DNA of 64,000 bases from Bog-877 sp049518775 (GCA_049518775.1 JBEKRL010000003.1:13360-77359), one strand, 5' to 3'. Shown: positions 54,258-63,565, counted from the stretch's first letter. The notes: generated by a model not told the origin, from the sequence alone. A program made the numbers and translations.

Positions 54258-56167
54258 GCCGGCGAGCTCCAGCTCGGGCGAGGGCCGCCCCGGGCCGCCC
54301 GGTAACCGGGCACAGCGGCGGCGATCAGCTCGAAGACCGGCTCGGCCAGCGGCTGGACCCCCAGCTGGACCCCCATCCCCGCCGCCAGGTCGCCCAGCAT
54401 GCGCAGTTCCGCTGGAAACGCGAACTGAGGCTGGAGAGCGGGCCGGACCCGCTGCACCCTGCCTTCGGTGTTGGTCACCGTCCCCGCCTTCTCGGCGATG
54501 GTCCGTCCCGGCAGCAGCACCGAGGCGAGCTCGGCCGCCGCTCCCGCGAACGGGGTAAACGCCACCAGCACCTCAACGCTGGCGAGGGCCTGCCGGAAGA
54601 CTGGATCCTGCTCCCACCCCGGATCTGGCGCGACCAGCACCAGGGCCCTGATGGCCCCCGTGGCGGCCGCCTCCAGGATGGCGCGACCGCCCCGGCCCAC
54701 CCGGCTGGCCGGCCGGTAGCCCGGAAGCAGCCCGGGCACGAGCCCCATGTCCTGGCAGCCCCTGGCGTTCATCCCGTCGACGATGGTGAGAACCCTGGCC
54801 ATGGAGCCCCGCGCCACCAAGCTCTGGCGCAGTGCCATGGCTGCCCAGCGGTGGTCCTGGTGGGCCACGATCCCCGCCGACCCCTGGCCGGCCAGTTTGC
54901 CCGCGACCAACTCGGGGTCGGAGTCGACCGGGAGGCGGAGAACCCGGCGCCGGCGCTTGGTCTCCGCCTTGAAGAGGCGCAGGGTGAGCACCGGAGCGGT
55001 GCGCTCGGGCTCCGGCCCCAGCACCACCAGAGTGTCGCACTCCTCCAACTCGGCGATCCCCAGCTCGAACTGGTCCGGCGCGATCCCCTCCAGCGGGCTC
55101 AGTCGGTGGTCGACATGGGGTGTCCCCACCACCTCGCGGGCCAGCCACTGGAGCAAGAAGGCCTCCTCGTTGGTGATCTGCGCCGAGCCCAGGAACGCCA
55201 GCTGGTCCGGTCCCTCGTCGGCGGCTATCCGCAGCAAGCCGCCGGCAGCCCTGGAGATCGCCTCGGGGTACGACACCGCCTGCCTGGTCCCGCCCAACCG
55301 TGCCTCCGGGTTCCGCACCCGGTCCGAGCGGTTGAGCTCGGGAAAGCTGTAGCGGCCGGTGTCGCAGAGCCAGCTGTCGTCGACATCGGGGTTGTCGTTG
55401 CTGGCAAAGCGGGCGATCTGGTTCTCCCGGGCGTCCATGAAGATGCTGCAGCCGTAGGAGCACTTGGGGCAGACGCTGGCGGTCCGGCGCAGGTCCCAGG
55501 GGCGAGCCTGGAAGCGGTACTTGGCATGGGTGAGTGCTCCGACCGGGCAGATCTCGGGCAGGTTGCCCTGGAACTCACTCTCCAGTTGGCGGCCGGCGAA
55601 GGTGTCGACCAGTGTTCTCACCCCCCGCTGCTGGAGCACGATCTCCCGCTCTCCGGTGATCTCCTCGTAGTAGCGCACGCAGCGCCAGCACAGGATGCAG
55701 CGCTCCTGGTCCAGGACGATCTTCTCGGAGAGCCTGACCGCCTTGTCGAAGTGGACCTTCTCGGTGATCGAGGTCCGGGTCCGGCCCGGCCCGTAGCGCA
55801 GGGTGAAGTCCTGGAGGTCGCACTCCCCGCCCCGGTCACAGACCGGGCAGTCGAGCGGGTGGTTGAGGAGCAGAAAGCCCAGGTTCCCCTCACGGAACTC
55901 GCGCACCTGGTCGGTCCCGGTCCGCACCGTCATGCCGTCGCTCACCCGGGTGGCACAGGCCGGCTGCAGCTTGGGGACGCCATCGATCTCCACCAGGCAC
56001 ATCCGGCAGACCGCGACCGGCGCCATCTTCCGGTGGGCGCAGTACACCGGGACGTAGACACCTGCCTTCTCGCAGGCATCCCACACCAAACTGCCCGGGG
56101 CCACCTCCACGACACGGCCGTCGACCAACACCGAGACCGGCTCCACGGGCGCGTTGGCCGCGGCCAC
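54254..56167 (-). CDS. nuoG: NADH-quinone oxidoreductase subunit G
   Basis: Large peripheral-arm subunit. 637 residues, shorter than many NuoG proteins (often 700-900). The N-terminus has the 2Fe-2S site (YVPVYCAHRKMAPVAVCRMC), then HPLDCPVCDRGGECDLQDF with the His/Cys cluster, CILCWRCVRYYEE, and SVCPKCSYGCSIF; a molybdopterin-oxidoreductase-like domain without catalytic cofactor follows. GTG start directly abuts the nuoF stop. Confidence 0.94.
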   Translation of the reverse strand: MAAANAPVEPVSVLVDGRVVEVAPGSLVWDACEKAGVYVPVYCAHRKMAPVAVCRMCLVEIDGVPKLQPACATRVSDGMTVRTGTDQVREFREGNLGFLLLNHPLDCPVCDRGGECDLQDFTLRYGPGRTRTSITEKVHFDKAVRLSEKIVLDQERCILCWRCVRYYEEITGEREIVLQQRGVRTLVDTFAGRQLESEFQGNLPEICPVGALTHAKYRFQARPWDLRRTASVCPKCSYGCSIFMDARENQIARFASNDNPDVDDSWLCDTGRYSFPELNRSDRVRNPEARLGGTRQAVSYPEAISRAAGGLLRIAADEGPDQLAFLGSAQITNEEAFLLQWLAREVVGTPHVDHRLSPLEGIAPDQFELGIAELEECDTLVVLGPEPERTAPVLTLRLFKAETKRRRRVLRLPVDSDPELVAGKLAGQGSAGIVAHQDHRWAAMALRQSLVARGSMARVLTIVDGMNARGCQDMGLVPGLLPGYRPASRVGRGGRAILEAAATGAIRALVLVAPDPGWEQDPVFRQALASVEVLVAFTPFAGAAAELASVLLPGRTIAEKAGTVTNTEGRVQRVRPALQPQFAFPAELRMLGDLAAGMGVQLGVQPLAEPVFELIAAAVPGYRAARGGPRPSWSSPA

Positions 56168-57451
56168 CTAGGCGGCGACCTCCACGCCGGCACGAACCGG
56201 GCATTGCCCGGCTCCACAGTGGCTCTCGAACTCCTGGGGGAACATCCTGTACGCAGACATCACGAACCAGGTCGCGGTGTCGCCCAGCGGGCAGAAGCAG
56301 CGACCGTCCATGGCGGCGCAGATGCTGGCCAGGGTCCCCAGCTCGGCCCGGGTCGCCAGTCCGGCCTCCAGGCGGTGCATCAGCTCGCTCTCGAAGTAGG
56401 TGCCCTCCCGGCAGGGCACGCACTTGCCGCAGGACTCGTGGTGGTAGAAGTCGACCAGGCGCTTGGAGACGTCGACCAGGCAGGTGGTCTGGTCCATGAC
56501 CACCAGGGCCCCAGCGCCCAGGGAGGACCCCGCCTCGGTGACGGCTTTGAAGTCGAGCGGGAGGTCGACGTGCTGCGGGCCCAGGATCTGCATCGAGCCG
56601 CCACCCGGCTGCATCGCCTTGAGAGCCCCTCCCCGCCACACCCCTCCCGCCAGCTCCAGAAGCTCCCGGAAGCTGGTCTTGCCCATGGCGACCTCGAAGG
56701 TGCCGGGCCGCTCGACATGCCCGCTGACGCAGAAGAGCCGGGTGCCCGGGCTGCCCGGCGTGCCCAGCTGGGCGTAGTCGGCTCCCCCGTTGTTCACGAT
56801 GAAGGGGAGATTGGAGAGGGTCTCCACGTTGTTGACCACGGTGGGCTGGCCGTACAGCCCCTTCACCGCGGGGAAGGGCGGCTTCAGCCGGGGCTGGCCA
56901 CGGCGCCCCTCCAGAGAGTCCAGCAGAGCCGTCTCCTCCCCGCAGATGTAGGCCCCGGCTCCCCCATGGACGATGAGCTCACAGTCCCAGTCGGTCCCCA
57001 GCACCCCTTTGCCGGCCAGGCCAGCCCGGTAGGCTTCAGCCACCGCCTGTTCGAGCAGCTCCCGCTGCCGCCGGTACTCACCCCGGATGTAGATGAAGGC
57101 GTGGGAGACGTGGAGGGCGAAGGCGGCGATCAGGCTCCCCTCCAGGAGCTGATGAGGCAGCTCCTCCATCAGGACCCGGTCCTTGAAACAGCCCGGCTCC
57201 GACTCGTCGGCGTTGACGCAGAGGTAGCGGGGGAAAACCCCCTCGGGCAGGAAGGACCACTTGGTGGCGGTGGGGAAGGCGGCGCCACCTCTGCCTCTCA
57301 GCCCCGAGGCCTTGACCTCGGCGATGACCGCGGCCGGCCCCATCGTCAGCGCCTTCTGGAGCGCCTGGTACCCCCCCACCGCCCGATAGCCAGCCAGGGT
57401 GGCGACCCCCGGCGCGCCCAGGTGTCGGGTGAGCACCTTCACCTCAGGCAT
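56168..57451 (-). CDS. nuoF: NADH-quinone oxidoreductase subunit F
   Basis: NADH- and FMN-binding subunit. 427 residues: SGLRGRGGAAFPTATKWSF (FMN/NADH site), CVNADESEPGCFKDR, YICGEETALLDSLEG, and the 4Fe-4S motif ESCGKCVPCREG with a distal Cys. ATG 57451 overlaps the nuoE end by 8 bp; the longer frame to 57697 runs within nuoE. Confidence 0.96.
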   Translation of the reverse strand: MPEVKVLTRHLGAPGVATLAGYRAVGGYQALQKALTMGPAAVIAEVKASGLRGRGGAAFPTATKWSFLPEGVFPRYLCVNADESEPGCFKDRVLMEELPHQLLEGSLIAAFALHVSHAFIYIRGEYRRQRELLEQAVAEAYRAGLAGKGVLGTDWDCELIVHGGAGAYICGEETALLDSLEGRRGQPRLKPPFPAVKGLYGQPTVVNNVETLSNLPFIVNNGGADYAQLGTPGSPGTRLFCVSGHVERPGTFEVAMGKTSFRELLELAGGVWRGGALKAMQPGGGSMQILGPQHVDLPLDFKAVTEAGSSLGAGALVVMDQTTCLVDVSKRLVDFYHHESCGKCVPCREGTYFESELMHRLEAGLATRAELGTLASICAAMDGRCFCPLGDTATWFVMSAYRMFPQEFESHCGAGQCPVRAGVEVAA

Positions 57452-57989
57452 TGCGACGGCCCCTTCTGCCAGCACCGTCCTTCTTCCGAACTCCCGCCAG
57501 GACCTGAGCCGCGGCTGCCGGGTCGAGATTCTCGTAGCTGATCCGATCCACCTGCAGCATCGGGGCACCCCCGCAGCCGCCCAGGCACTCCACCGTCCCC
57601 TCCAGGGTGAAGAGACCGTCGGCGGTCGTCCCCCCCTCCTCCACCTCCAGGCCCTCCTGAAGATGGCGCAGGATCTGGTCGGCGCCGCGGAGCCCACAGG
57701 ATACGTTGAGGCACACCTGGATCAGGTGACGGCCGGGCTGCTGCTGGAAGTACATCGAGTAGAAGGTGGAGACCGCCTCCACCTCGGAGGGTTCGAGGCC
57801 GAGCTCGCGGGCGACCGCCGCCAGCCCCGATGGAGGCAGGTAGCCGAGCTGATCCTGGACCGCCCATAGGGCCGGCAGCACCGCCGACCGCGCCGACGGG
57901 TACTGCTCGCGGGAGCGCCGGATCCGCGCCAAGGTGACCTGGCTCAGCGGCTCGAGCGGACCGTCCGCCCCGCCACCTCCCTCAGCCAT
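57444..57989 (-). CDS. nuoE: NADH-quinone oxidoreductase subunit E
   Basis: Thioredoxin-like 2Fe-2S subunit. Contains VSTFYSMYFQQQPGRHLIQV, CLNVSCGLRG and VECLGGCGGAPML, giving the C-x4-C and C-x3-C ligands. ATG 57989 gives 181 residues; a GTG at 58013 is possible. It is the first gene of the nuoE-N block, divergent from the flippase gene. Confidence 0.93.
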   Translation of the reverse strand: MAEGGGGADGPLEPLSQVTLARIRRSREQYPSARSAVLPALWAVQDQLGYLPPSGLAAVARELGLEPSEVEAVSTFYSMYFQQQPGRHLIQVCLNVSCGLRGADQILRHLQEGLEVEEGGTTADGLFTLEGTVECLGGCGGAPMLQVDRISYENLDPAAAAQVLAGVRKKDGAGRRGRRNA

Positions 57990-58086
57990 GGACCGGTGAG
58001 CAAATCCTCCCACCGAGGAGGCAAGACCGAGGCCTCTCCGGGCGGCAGGGGACGCGCGTCTGCATGCCGCAGCTCATTTGCCGCCA

Positions 58087-58114
58087 ACTTTACCAATACG
58101 GCCGCCCAGCTCAA
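58087..58114 (-). promoter_or_regulatory. Candidate promoter of the nuoE-N block
   Basis: On the minus strand TTGAGC (58109-58114), 16-bp spacer, TAAAGT (58087-58092), about 100 bases before nuoE. It lies between the divergent nuoE and flippase genes. Confidence 0.4.
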
Positions 58115-58211
58115 AGGTGCCTGCCTCACCGCCGGGGCTCGGTGCCTCAGGATTACCCCCGTGCCGCCGCCACCTGCGCCCCACGCCGAGGATTACCGGC
58201 CCCCGGCCCCC

Positions 58212-59471
58212 ATGGCGCCCAGCGCCCCGGTCGGGCGGGTCCGGGGCCTGCTCAAGAACCCCCTGGTCAGCCAGAACCTCCTCTACCTGATCGGAATCGG
58301 AGGCTCGGGCGCCGGGATCCTGGTGGCCCAGTCGTACGGGGCCCACCACCTCAGCGCTGCCGCCAACGGCGAGTCCAACTCGGTGGTGGCAGTGCTCAAC
58401 CTGCTCTACACCGTCTCCTTCGTGGTGTCGGCCGGCGCGGCCCGGGAGGTGGCCGCCACCGTGGCGCGTGGGGTACCCGCCCTGGAGCGGTGGGCCGACC
58501 TTCGACACAGCACCATCCGGATCGGTCTGGTCCTGGCGGCGGTCATGCTCCCCGTCGACTTCCTGCTCGCCTTCCTCCTCCACCTGCCCCACCCCGAGGT
58601 GCTCGCGGTCACGTTGGTCGCGGGCCCTCTGGCCGCCTACGACGGGGTCCAGCGCGGCTACCTCCAGGGCGCCCGCGACTTCCGCCGCCTCTCGGCCAAC
58701 TTCCTCCTCTACGGGGGGACGGTAGTGGTACTGGCAGTGGTCCTGCTCCGCCTCGACCTGGGGTCGGCGGCGATCCCGGTCGCCACCCTGGGAGGCGCGT
58801 TGGGCTCGGCGGTCTACCCCCGCCACCCGGGTAGCCGCCGGCGCGGTTCGGCGGATGTCCGCGGCCACCTGGTCGACTTCACCGTGGTGGCTGGAGCCGG
58901 GACGGCTCCGATCTTCAACAACCTCGACGTGGTGGCGGCCCGGCACGTACTGCCCCCGACCGGAGCCGGGCTCTACTCCGGGCTCTCCGTGATGGGCAAG
59001 ATCATCTTCTACGGCACCAGCAGCCTCAGCGCGGTCATGTATCCCCGGGTCGCCGCCGCCACCTCGGCGTCCGCCCGCCGGCGCCTCCTCCTCCAGACTC
59101 TTGCCCTGCTCTGCGCGGTGGACGCCGCCGCGCTGCTGGCCTACGGCCTGCTGGCCCCCGTGCTCCTCAAGGTGGTGCTCGGCCACCAGTACGTCCGCGA
59201 CTCCTCCCTGCTCCTGCTCTTCGCGGTGGGCGTGGTCGGGCTCACCTTCGTCAACCTCATGGTCTACTACGGGATGGGGACCCGTCACCGCAATTTCGCC
59301 ATCGTCCCGGCCATCGGGGTACCGGCTCTGATCGCGTGGCTCTTCACCTCGCCGCCGCTGATCTCCGACTTTGTCCCCCGGATCGCCAGCGCCCTGGTCA
59401 TCCTGGCCGTGCTGGAGACCGCCCTGGTACTCCCCGGGGCGATCGGGAGGCCCCGGCACCGGGAGACCTGA
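58212..59471 (+). CDS. Polysaccharide biosynthesis/flippase-like membrane protein
   Basis: About 419 residues with 10-12 TM segments, resembling MOP-superfamily lipid-linked glycan flippases (Wzx/MurJ type). The N-terminal segment LLYLIGIGGSGAGILVAQSY and GYLQGARDFRRLSANFLLYG fit the fold, but no residue pattern fixes the substrate. Start uncertain: ATG 58212 or GTG 58161, neither with a good ribosome binding site. It lies on the opposite strand between nuoD and nuoE, splitting complex I genes. It could serve with the GT39, GT2 and epimerase genes 12-15 kb away. Confidence 0.75.
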   Translation: MAPSAPVGRVRGLLKNPLVSQNLLYLIGIGGSGAGILVAQSYGAHHLSAAANGESNSVVAVLNLLYTVSFVVSAGAAREVAATVARGVPALERWADLRHSTIRIGLVLAAVMLPVDFLLAFLLHLPHPEVLAVTLVAGPLAAYDGVQRGYLQGARDFRRLSANFLLYGGTVVVLAVVLLRLDLGSAAIPVATLGGALGSAVYPRHPGSRRRGSADVRGHLVDFTVVAGAGTAPIFNNLDVVAARHVLPPTGAGLYSGLSVMGKIIFYGTSSLSAVMYPRVAAATSASARRRLLLQTLALLCAVDAAALLAYGLLAPVLLKVVLGHQYVRDSSLLLLFAVGVVGLTFVNLMVYYGMGTRHRNFAIVPAIGVPALIAWLFTSPPLISDFVPRIASALVILAVLETALVLPGAIGRPRHRET

Positions 59472-59499
59472 CGCCCCTCCCCGCCGCCCAGCGCGGAGG

Positions 59500-60786
59500 C
59501 TAGCGGTCGACGTCCCCCAGGGTGATGTCAATGCTGCCCACCACCGCCACCGCGTCCGCCACCAGCTCGTCCTGGACCATCCGGTGCAAGGCCGAGAGGT
59601 TGCTGAAGGATGGGGCCCTGACCTTGCACCGATAGGGGCGGGTCCCGCCATCGGAGACCATCAGGAAGCCCAGCTCCCCCCGCGGACTCTCGATGGCGTG
59701 GTAGACGCTGCCGGGGGCCACCCGGAACCCCTCGGTGGTCAGCTTGAAGTGGTGGATCAGTGACTCCATCGAGGTGTCGATCTCAGAGCGCGGTGGCAGG
59801 GTCACCTTGCGGTCGTGGCTGTTGGTCGGCCCTCCGGGCAGCCCCTGGATAGCCTGGTCGATGATCCGGCAGGACTCCCGCATCTCCCTGACCCGAACCA
59901 GGTAGCGGTCGTAGACATCCCCAGTGACCCCCACCGGCACCTGGAAGTCGAATTGGTCGTAGCTGGAGTAGGGCTGGGCCCGGCGGATGTCATAGGGCAC
60001 GCCCGAGCCCCGCAGGGTCGGGCCGCTGCAGCCGAACCCGAGCGCCTCGGCAGCGCTGATCACGCCCAGCCCGATGGTCCGCTGGCGCCAGATCGGGTTG
60101 GAGGTGAGCAGCCCCTCGTACTCGTCGACCCGGCGCTGGAACCCGGCGGTGAACGCCCTCACCATGGGGACGAACTCCTCGGGCACGTCGGCCATCAGGC
60201 CCCCCACCCGGATGAAGCTGGTCATCATCCTCACCCCGGAGATCCACTCCAGGATGTCGAGGATCTGGTCCCGCTCCCGCCAGGTGTACATGAAGAGGGT
60301 GGTCGCACCGAGATCCAGGGCGTGGGTCCCCAGCCAGATCACGTGGCTGGCGATCCGGGAGAGCTCGGCGATGATCACCCGGAGGTACTGCCCCCGGGGC
60401 GGGATCTCCAGGTCCAGGAGCTTCTCCACCGTGAGGGCGAAGCCGAGGTTGTTCATCGGCGGGGCCAGGTAGTCCATCCGGTCCGTGAGCGGGATGCACT
60501 GCTGGTAGGTGTGGGACTCGAAGCTCTTCTCGAAGCCGGTGTGAAGGTAGCCAATGTCGGCCCGGCAGGCTCTCACGCGCTCACCGTCCAGGCTCAGGAC
60601 CAACCGCAGCACCCCGTGGGTGCTGGGGTGCTGCGGGCCCATGTTGATCTCCATGAGCTCGTCGGCGGACTCAATCTTCTCCATGAACTCGCCCACCCCA
60701 CCCGGGTGGATCCGCGGGATTCCCGCCTGTCGCGGCACCTCATCGGCAGGGGTGCCGTTGCCGGCCGGAGGCGGCACGACCGCCAT
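59500..60786 (-). CDS. nuoD: NADH-quinone oxidoreductase subunit D
   Basis: Quinone-site subunit related to hydrogenase large subunits. 428 residues: NMGPQHPSTHGVLRL, DIGYLHTGFEKSFE, PLTDRMDYLAPPMNNLGF, FDFQVPVGVTGDVYDRYLVR, and ESPRGELGFLMVSDGGTRPYR. It ends in DITLGDVDR. ATG start overlaps the nuoC stop by one base. It is not fused to nuoC. Last gene of the nuoA-D block. Confidence 0.97.
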   Translation of the reverse strand: MAVVPPPAGNGTPADEVPRQAGIPRIHPGGVGEFMEKIESADELMEINMGPQHPSTHGVLRLVLSLDGERVRACRADIGYLHTGFEKSFESHTYQQCIPLTDRMDYLAPPMNNLGFALTVEKLLDLEIPPRGQYLRVIIAELSRIASHVIWLGTHALDLGATTLFMYTWRERDQILDILEWISGVRMMTSFIRVGGLMADVPEEFVPMVRAFTAGFQRRVDEYEGLLTSNPIWRQRTIGLGVISAAEALGFGCSGPTLRGSGVPYDIRRAQPYSSYDQFDFQVPVGVTGDVYDRYLVRVREMRESCRIIDQAIQGLPGGPTNSHDRKVTLPPRSEIDTSMESLIHHFKLTTEGFRVAPGSVYHAIESPRGELGFLMVSDGGTRPYRCKVRAPSFSNLSALHRMVQDELVADAVAVVGSIDITLGDVDR

Positions 60787-61277
60787 CAGGCCCGCTCGAC
60801 GGCGCCGCGGGTGGCGCCCGGCATGTACTCAGGGCGGTCCTGGGACGAGAGCGCCCACTCGATGTTGTGGGTGAAGGCGACCGGCTCGCCGAAGGACACG
60901 TAGTCCTTGCGCAGGGGATGACCCTCCCAGTCATCGGGCAGCAGGATCCGGGTGAGGTTGGGATGGCCGGTGAAGCGGATACCGAAGAGGTCGTAGCACT
61001 CGCGCTCGTGCCACTCCAGGCCCGGGAAGATCCCGGCCAGGGAGGGGACCGCGGTCTCCTCGGAGGCCAGCACCGAGATCCAGGCGAGGTCGTTGAACAC
61101 CAGGGAACGGAGCAGGTAGACCAGCTCAAAGCGCGGATCGCGCTCCGGCCAATCGATGCAGGTCATGCAGACCGCCATCTCATAGAGGGCGGAAGGGTCA
61201 ACCCGCAGCGCGCTGGCCGCCTCGGGGAGACGTCGCGCCGGCACCGTGACCTTGCACTGGCCTCTCTCGGAGACCAC
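60786..61277 (-). CDS. nuoC: NADH-quinone oxidoreductase subunit C
   Basis: 30-kDa-type subunit. 163 residues with HERECYDLFGIRFTGHPNL and LLPDDWEGHPLRKDY, the family signature. The frame stays open without a standard start codon up to the nuoB end, and the upstream sequence (RRAAQLLRTLLPRQRVKV) looks like a natural N-terminus, so the true start may be a non-standard codon upstream of the GTG at 61277. Confidence 0.94.
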   Translation of the reverse strand: MVSERGQCKVTVPARRLPEAASALRVDPSALYEMAVCMTCIDWPERDPRFELVYLLRSLVFNDLAWISVLASEETAVPSLAGIFPGLEWHERECYDLFGIRFTGHPNLTRILLPDDWEGHPLRKDYVSFGEPVAFTHNIEWALSSQDRPEYMPGATRGAVERA

Positions 61278-61392
61278 CTTGACGCGCTGCCGGGGGAGCA
61301 GCGTCCTCAGCAGCTGCGCCGCCCGACGCCCCTGCTCAGATCCCGAGGCCAGAGGCCTGGCCCTCCTCGAAGCCGGAGCGGCGGCCAGCGGG

Positions 61393-61953
61393 CTAACCTC
61401 GAACGCTGGTCACGGGGGTGGCAGCGATCTTCTTCTGGAGCTTGATCACCGCGTCCAGGAGTCCTTCGGGCCGGGGGGGGCAGCCGGGGATGTAGACGTC
61501 CACCGGGACCACCTTGTCGACCCCCTGGATGATGGCGTAGTTGTTGAAGATTCCTCCACAGGAGGCGCACGCGCCCATGGAGATCACCCACTTCGGGTCG
61601 GGCATCTGGTCGTAGATCTGGCGCAGCACCGGGCCCATCTTCTGGGAGACCCTGCCCGCCACGATCATCAGGTCGGCCTGCCGGGGCGAGGCCCGAAAGA
61701 CCTCGGCCCCAAATCGGGACATGTCGAAGCGGGCATTGCTGGCGCCCATCATCTCGATGGCGCAGCAGGCCAGGCCGAAGAGCGCTGGCCAGAGTGAGGA
61801 GTACCTTCCCCAGGCGATCACCTTGCCCACGGTGGTGGTGAACACGCCCACCTGGGCGGCGGCATCCGCCAGATCCCGCTCGGAAGGAATGGCCCCAGGG
61901 ATGGCAGGAGCCTGGGCGGACGCCAGCTGAGTCGCCCCCATCCGTCGGGGCAC
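61393..61953 (-). CDS. nuoB: NADH-quinone oxidoreductase subunit B
   Basis: Carries cluster N2 next to the quinone site. 186 residues: FGLACCAIEMMGASNARFD, APRQADLMIVAG-type (SPRQADLMIVAGRVSQKM), MGACASCGGIFNNYAI and VYIPGCPPRPEGLL, giving the four Cys ligands. GTG 61953 has GAGGGG about 8 bases upstream; ATG 61941 is an alternative. The open frame beyond overlaps nuoA. Confidence 0.96.
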   Translation of the reverse strand: MPRRMGATQLASAQAPAIPGAIPSERDLADAAAQVGVFTTTVGKVIAWGRYSSLWPALFGLACCAIEMMGASNARFDMSRFGAEVFRASPRQADLMIVAGRVSQKMGPVLRQIYDQMPDPKWVISMGACASCGGIFNNYAIIQGVDKVVPVDVYIPGCPPRPEGLLDAVIKLQKKIAATPVTSVRG

Positions 61954-61976
61954 GACCAGCCCCTCAGCGACCCCAC

Positions 61977-62336
61977 TCAGTTCCACTCCAGGGCCCCCTT
62001 GCGCCAGACGTACAGAAGCGCCACCCCCAGGAGGGCGACGAAGACCGCCATCTCGATCAGCCCGAACAGGTGGAGGGTGTGCTTGACCAGGACCGCCCAG
62101 GGATAGAGGAACACCGCCTCCACGTCGAAGACGATGAACAGCATGGCGGTGAGGTAGAAGCTCACCGAGAACCGCCGCCGGGCGGTCTCCGCAGGAACTA
62201 TGCCGCACTCATAGGGCAGTCCCTTGGCCTTGGTCGGGTGGCGGGGGCCCAGGAGAGCGATGCCCAGGATGATGACCCCTGCGACCAGGATCACCATCAC
62301 CAGGAACACCAGCAGAGGGAGATAGGCGAAGAGCAT
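61977..62336 (-). CDS. nuoA: NADH-quinone oxidoreductase subunit A
   Basis: Three-TM subunit, 119 residues, with LPYECGIVPAETARRRFSV and FIVFDVEAVFLYPWAVL, the family signatures. First gene of the nuoA-D block; the SDR gene lies upstream on the same strand, 67 bp away. Confidence 0.96.
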   Translation of the reverse strand: MLFAYLPLLVFLVMVILVAGVIILGIALLGPRHPTKAKGLPYECGIVPAETARRRFSVSFYLTAMLFIVFDVEAVFLYPWAVLVKHTLHLFGLIEMAVFVALLGVALLYVWRKGALEWN

Positions 62337-62403
62337 CCTCGCTCAGTCTAGCAACGGAGCCGGGACCGGCCTGCCATCGCCGACCCTCGCTCCCGACGCC
62401 GCC

Positions 62404-63369
62404 TCAGTGGGGCGCGAGGGCCAGCGGCAGGGCGGCGGAGGTGGCCTGCTCAGCCTCCACCCAGAGTCGCTCCGCCAGCTCCCGGCTGCGGGCGCTGCGG
62501 AAGGGCCGGATGGCCCGGGGATGGCCTCGGACCCCCAGCAGCGAGGGCGCGTAGATGCCGCCGTTGACCGCCTCCGGGGCCCCGGCCGCGAAGAGCACGG
62601 GCCAGGCTCCCATCGCCGCGGGCTGGGCGATCCAGTTCCCGGGGGCACCGGTCAGCCGGGCCAGGCGCCGGTGATCCTGGCCAAGACTGACCGACATCAG
62701 GCTGGTGTTGGTGTAACCAGGATGGGCCGCCATGCTGCGCACCGGAGAGCCGCCCGCGGCCAGCCGGCGGGCCAACTCCACGGCCAGGACCAGGTTGGCC
62801 AGCTTGCTGGCCGCGTAGGCGCGGTGCCGGGAGTAGCGGAGGCCACCCTCGTCCCCGAAGTTCAGCACGGCCCGCATCGCGACCAGGCTGGTCATGGTCA
62901 CCACCCGACCGCCAGGTGCCGCGGTGAGGGCGGGCAGGAGCAGCGCTGTGAGCGCGAAGTGACCGAGGTGATTGGTTCCCCAGTGGAGCTCGAAGCCGTC
63001 CTTGGTCCGCCGGTTGGGGGCCAGCATCACCCCCGCGTTGTTGATCAGGCCGTCGAGACTGCGGTGGTTCTCCAGATACTCGGCGGCAAACTGGCGCACC
63101 GAGGCGAGGTCCGCCAGATCCAGCAGCCTGGCCCCGACCGAGCACCCGGGAACCTCACGGCGGATCCGGATCGACGCCGCCTCCCCCATCGCCAGGCTGC
63201 GAACGGCCATGACCACCGCGGCGCGGTGCCGGGCCAGGGCCAGGGCGGTCTCGAAACCGATCCCCCGATTCGCTCCGGTGATGACGAAGATCCGGCCGGA
63301 CAGGTCGGGCAGGTCGCTGTCCCGCCACCCTCTGGGGACGGAGACGACCGGGAACGGGGTTGAGGTCAC
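62404..63369 (-). CDS. Short-chain dehydrogenase/reductase (retinol dehydrogenase-like)
   Basis: 321 residues, classical SDR: FVITGANRGIGFETALALA (cofactor-binding TGxxxGIG), GLINNAGVMLAPNRRTKDGF (NNAG), HLGHFALTALLLPAL, catalytic Ser in MTSLVAM and YAASKLANLVLAVELARRL (YxxxK). AHPGYTNTSLM follows. Closest to the eukaryote-like RDH/WWOX branch with an NADP(H) preference guessed from ARHRAAVVMAVR. Substrate unknown. Confidence 0.9.
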   Translation of the reverse strand: MTSTPFPVVSVPRGWRDSDLPDLSGRIFVITGANRGIGFETALALARHRAAVVMAVRSLAMGEAASIRIRREVPGCSVGARLLDLADLASVRQFAAEYLENHRSLDGLINNAGVMLAPNRRTKDGFELHWGTNHLGHFALTALLLPALTAAPGGRVVTMTSLVAMRAVLNFGDEGGLRYSRHRAYAASKLANLVLAVELARRLAAGGSPVRSMAAHPGYTNTSLMSVSLGQDHRRLARLTGAPGNWIAQPAAMGAWPVLFAAGAPEAVNGGIYAPSLLGVRGHPRAIRPFRSARSRELAERLWVEAEQATSAALPLALAPH

Positions 63370-63461
63370 GTTCGCCTCCTGAAGCGAATCTCTCGCCGCC
63401 TGGGGAACACTCTAAGCGCCGTCCGCTCTGGTGCAGCGGCTATCCTTCTCCATCTGGTCGC

Positions 63462-63537
63462 GCGGGAGTAGCTCAGTTGGTAGAGCGCTAGCCTTCCAAG
63501 CTGGATGTCGCGAGTTCGAGTCTCGTCTCCCGCTCCA
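63462..63537 (+). tRNA. tRNA-Gly(TCC)
   Basis: Acceptor GCGGGAG/CTCCCGC, D arm AGCTCAGTTGGTAGAGC, anticodon loop CTTCCAA (anticodon TCC), T arm GCGAGTTCGAGTCTCGT, discriminator T, CCA encoded (63535-63537). A TATCCT element lies at 63441-63446. Confidence 0.97.
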
Positions 63538-63565
63538 CTACCCCATTTTACCCAGCTTTTCATGG

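Noticed and set aside
54851..57541. An 896-codon plus-strand open frame opposite nuoF and nuoG
   Set aside because: The minus strand encodes well-conserved NuoE, NuoF and NuoG there. The plus-strand product is His/Gln/Pro/Gly-rich with no domain, as expected of an antisense frame in GC-rich DNA.
58074..59651. A long minus-strand frame that seems to continue nuoD toward nuoE
   Set aside because: It mixes the end of nuoD in a wrong frame with the antisense of the flippase gene; no nuo-like sequence is present.
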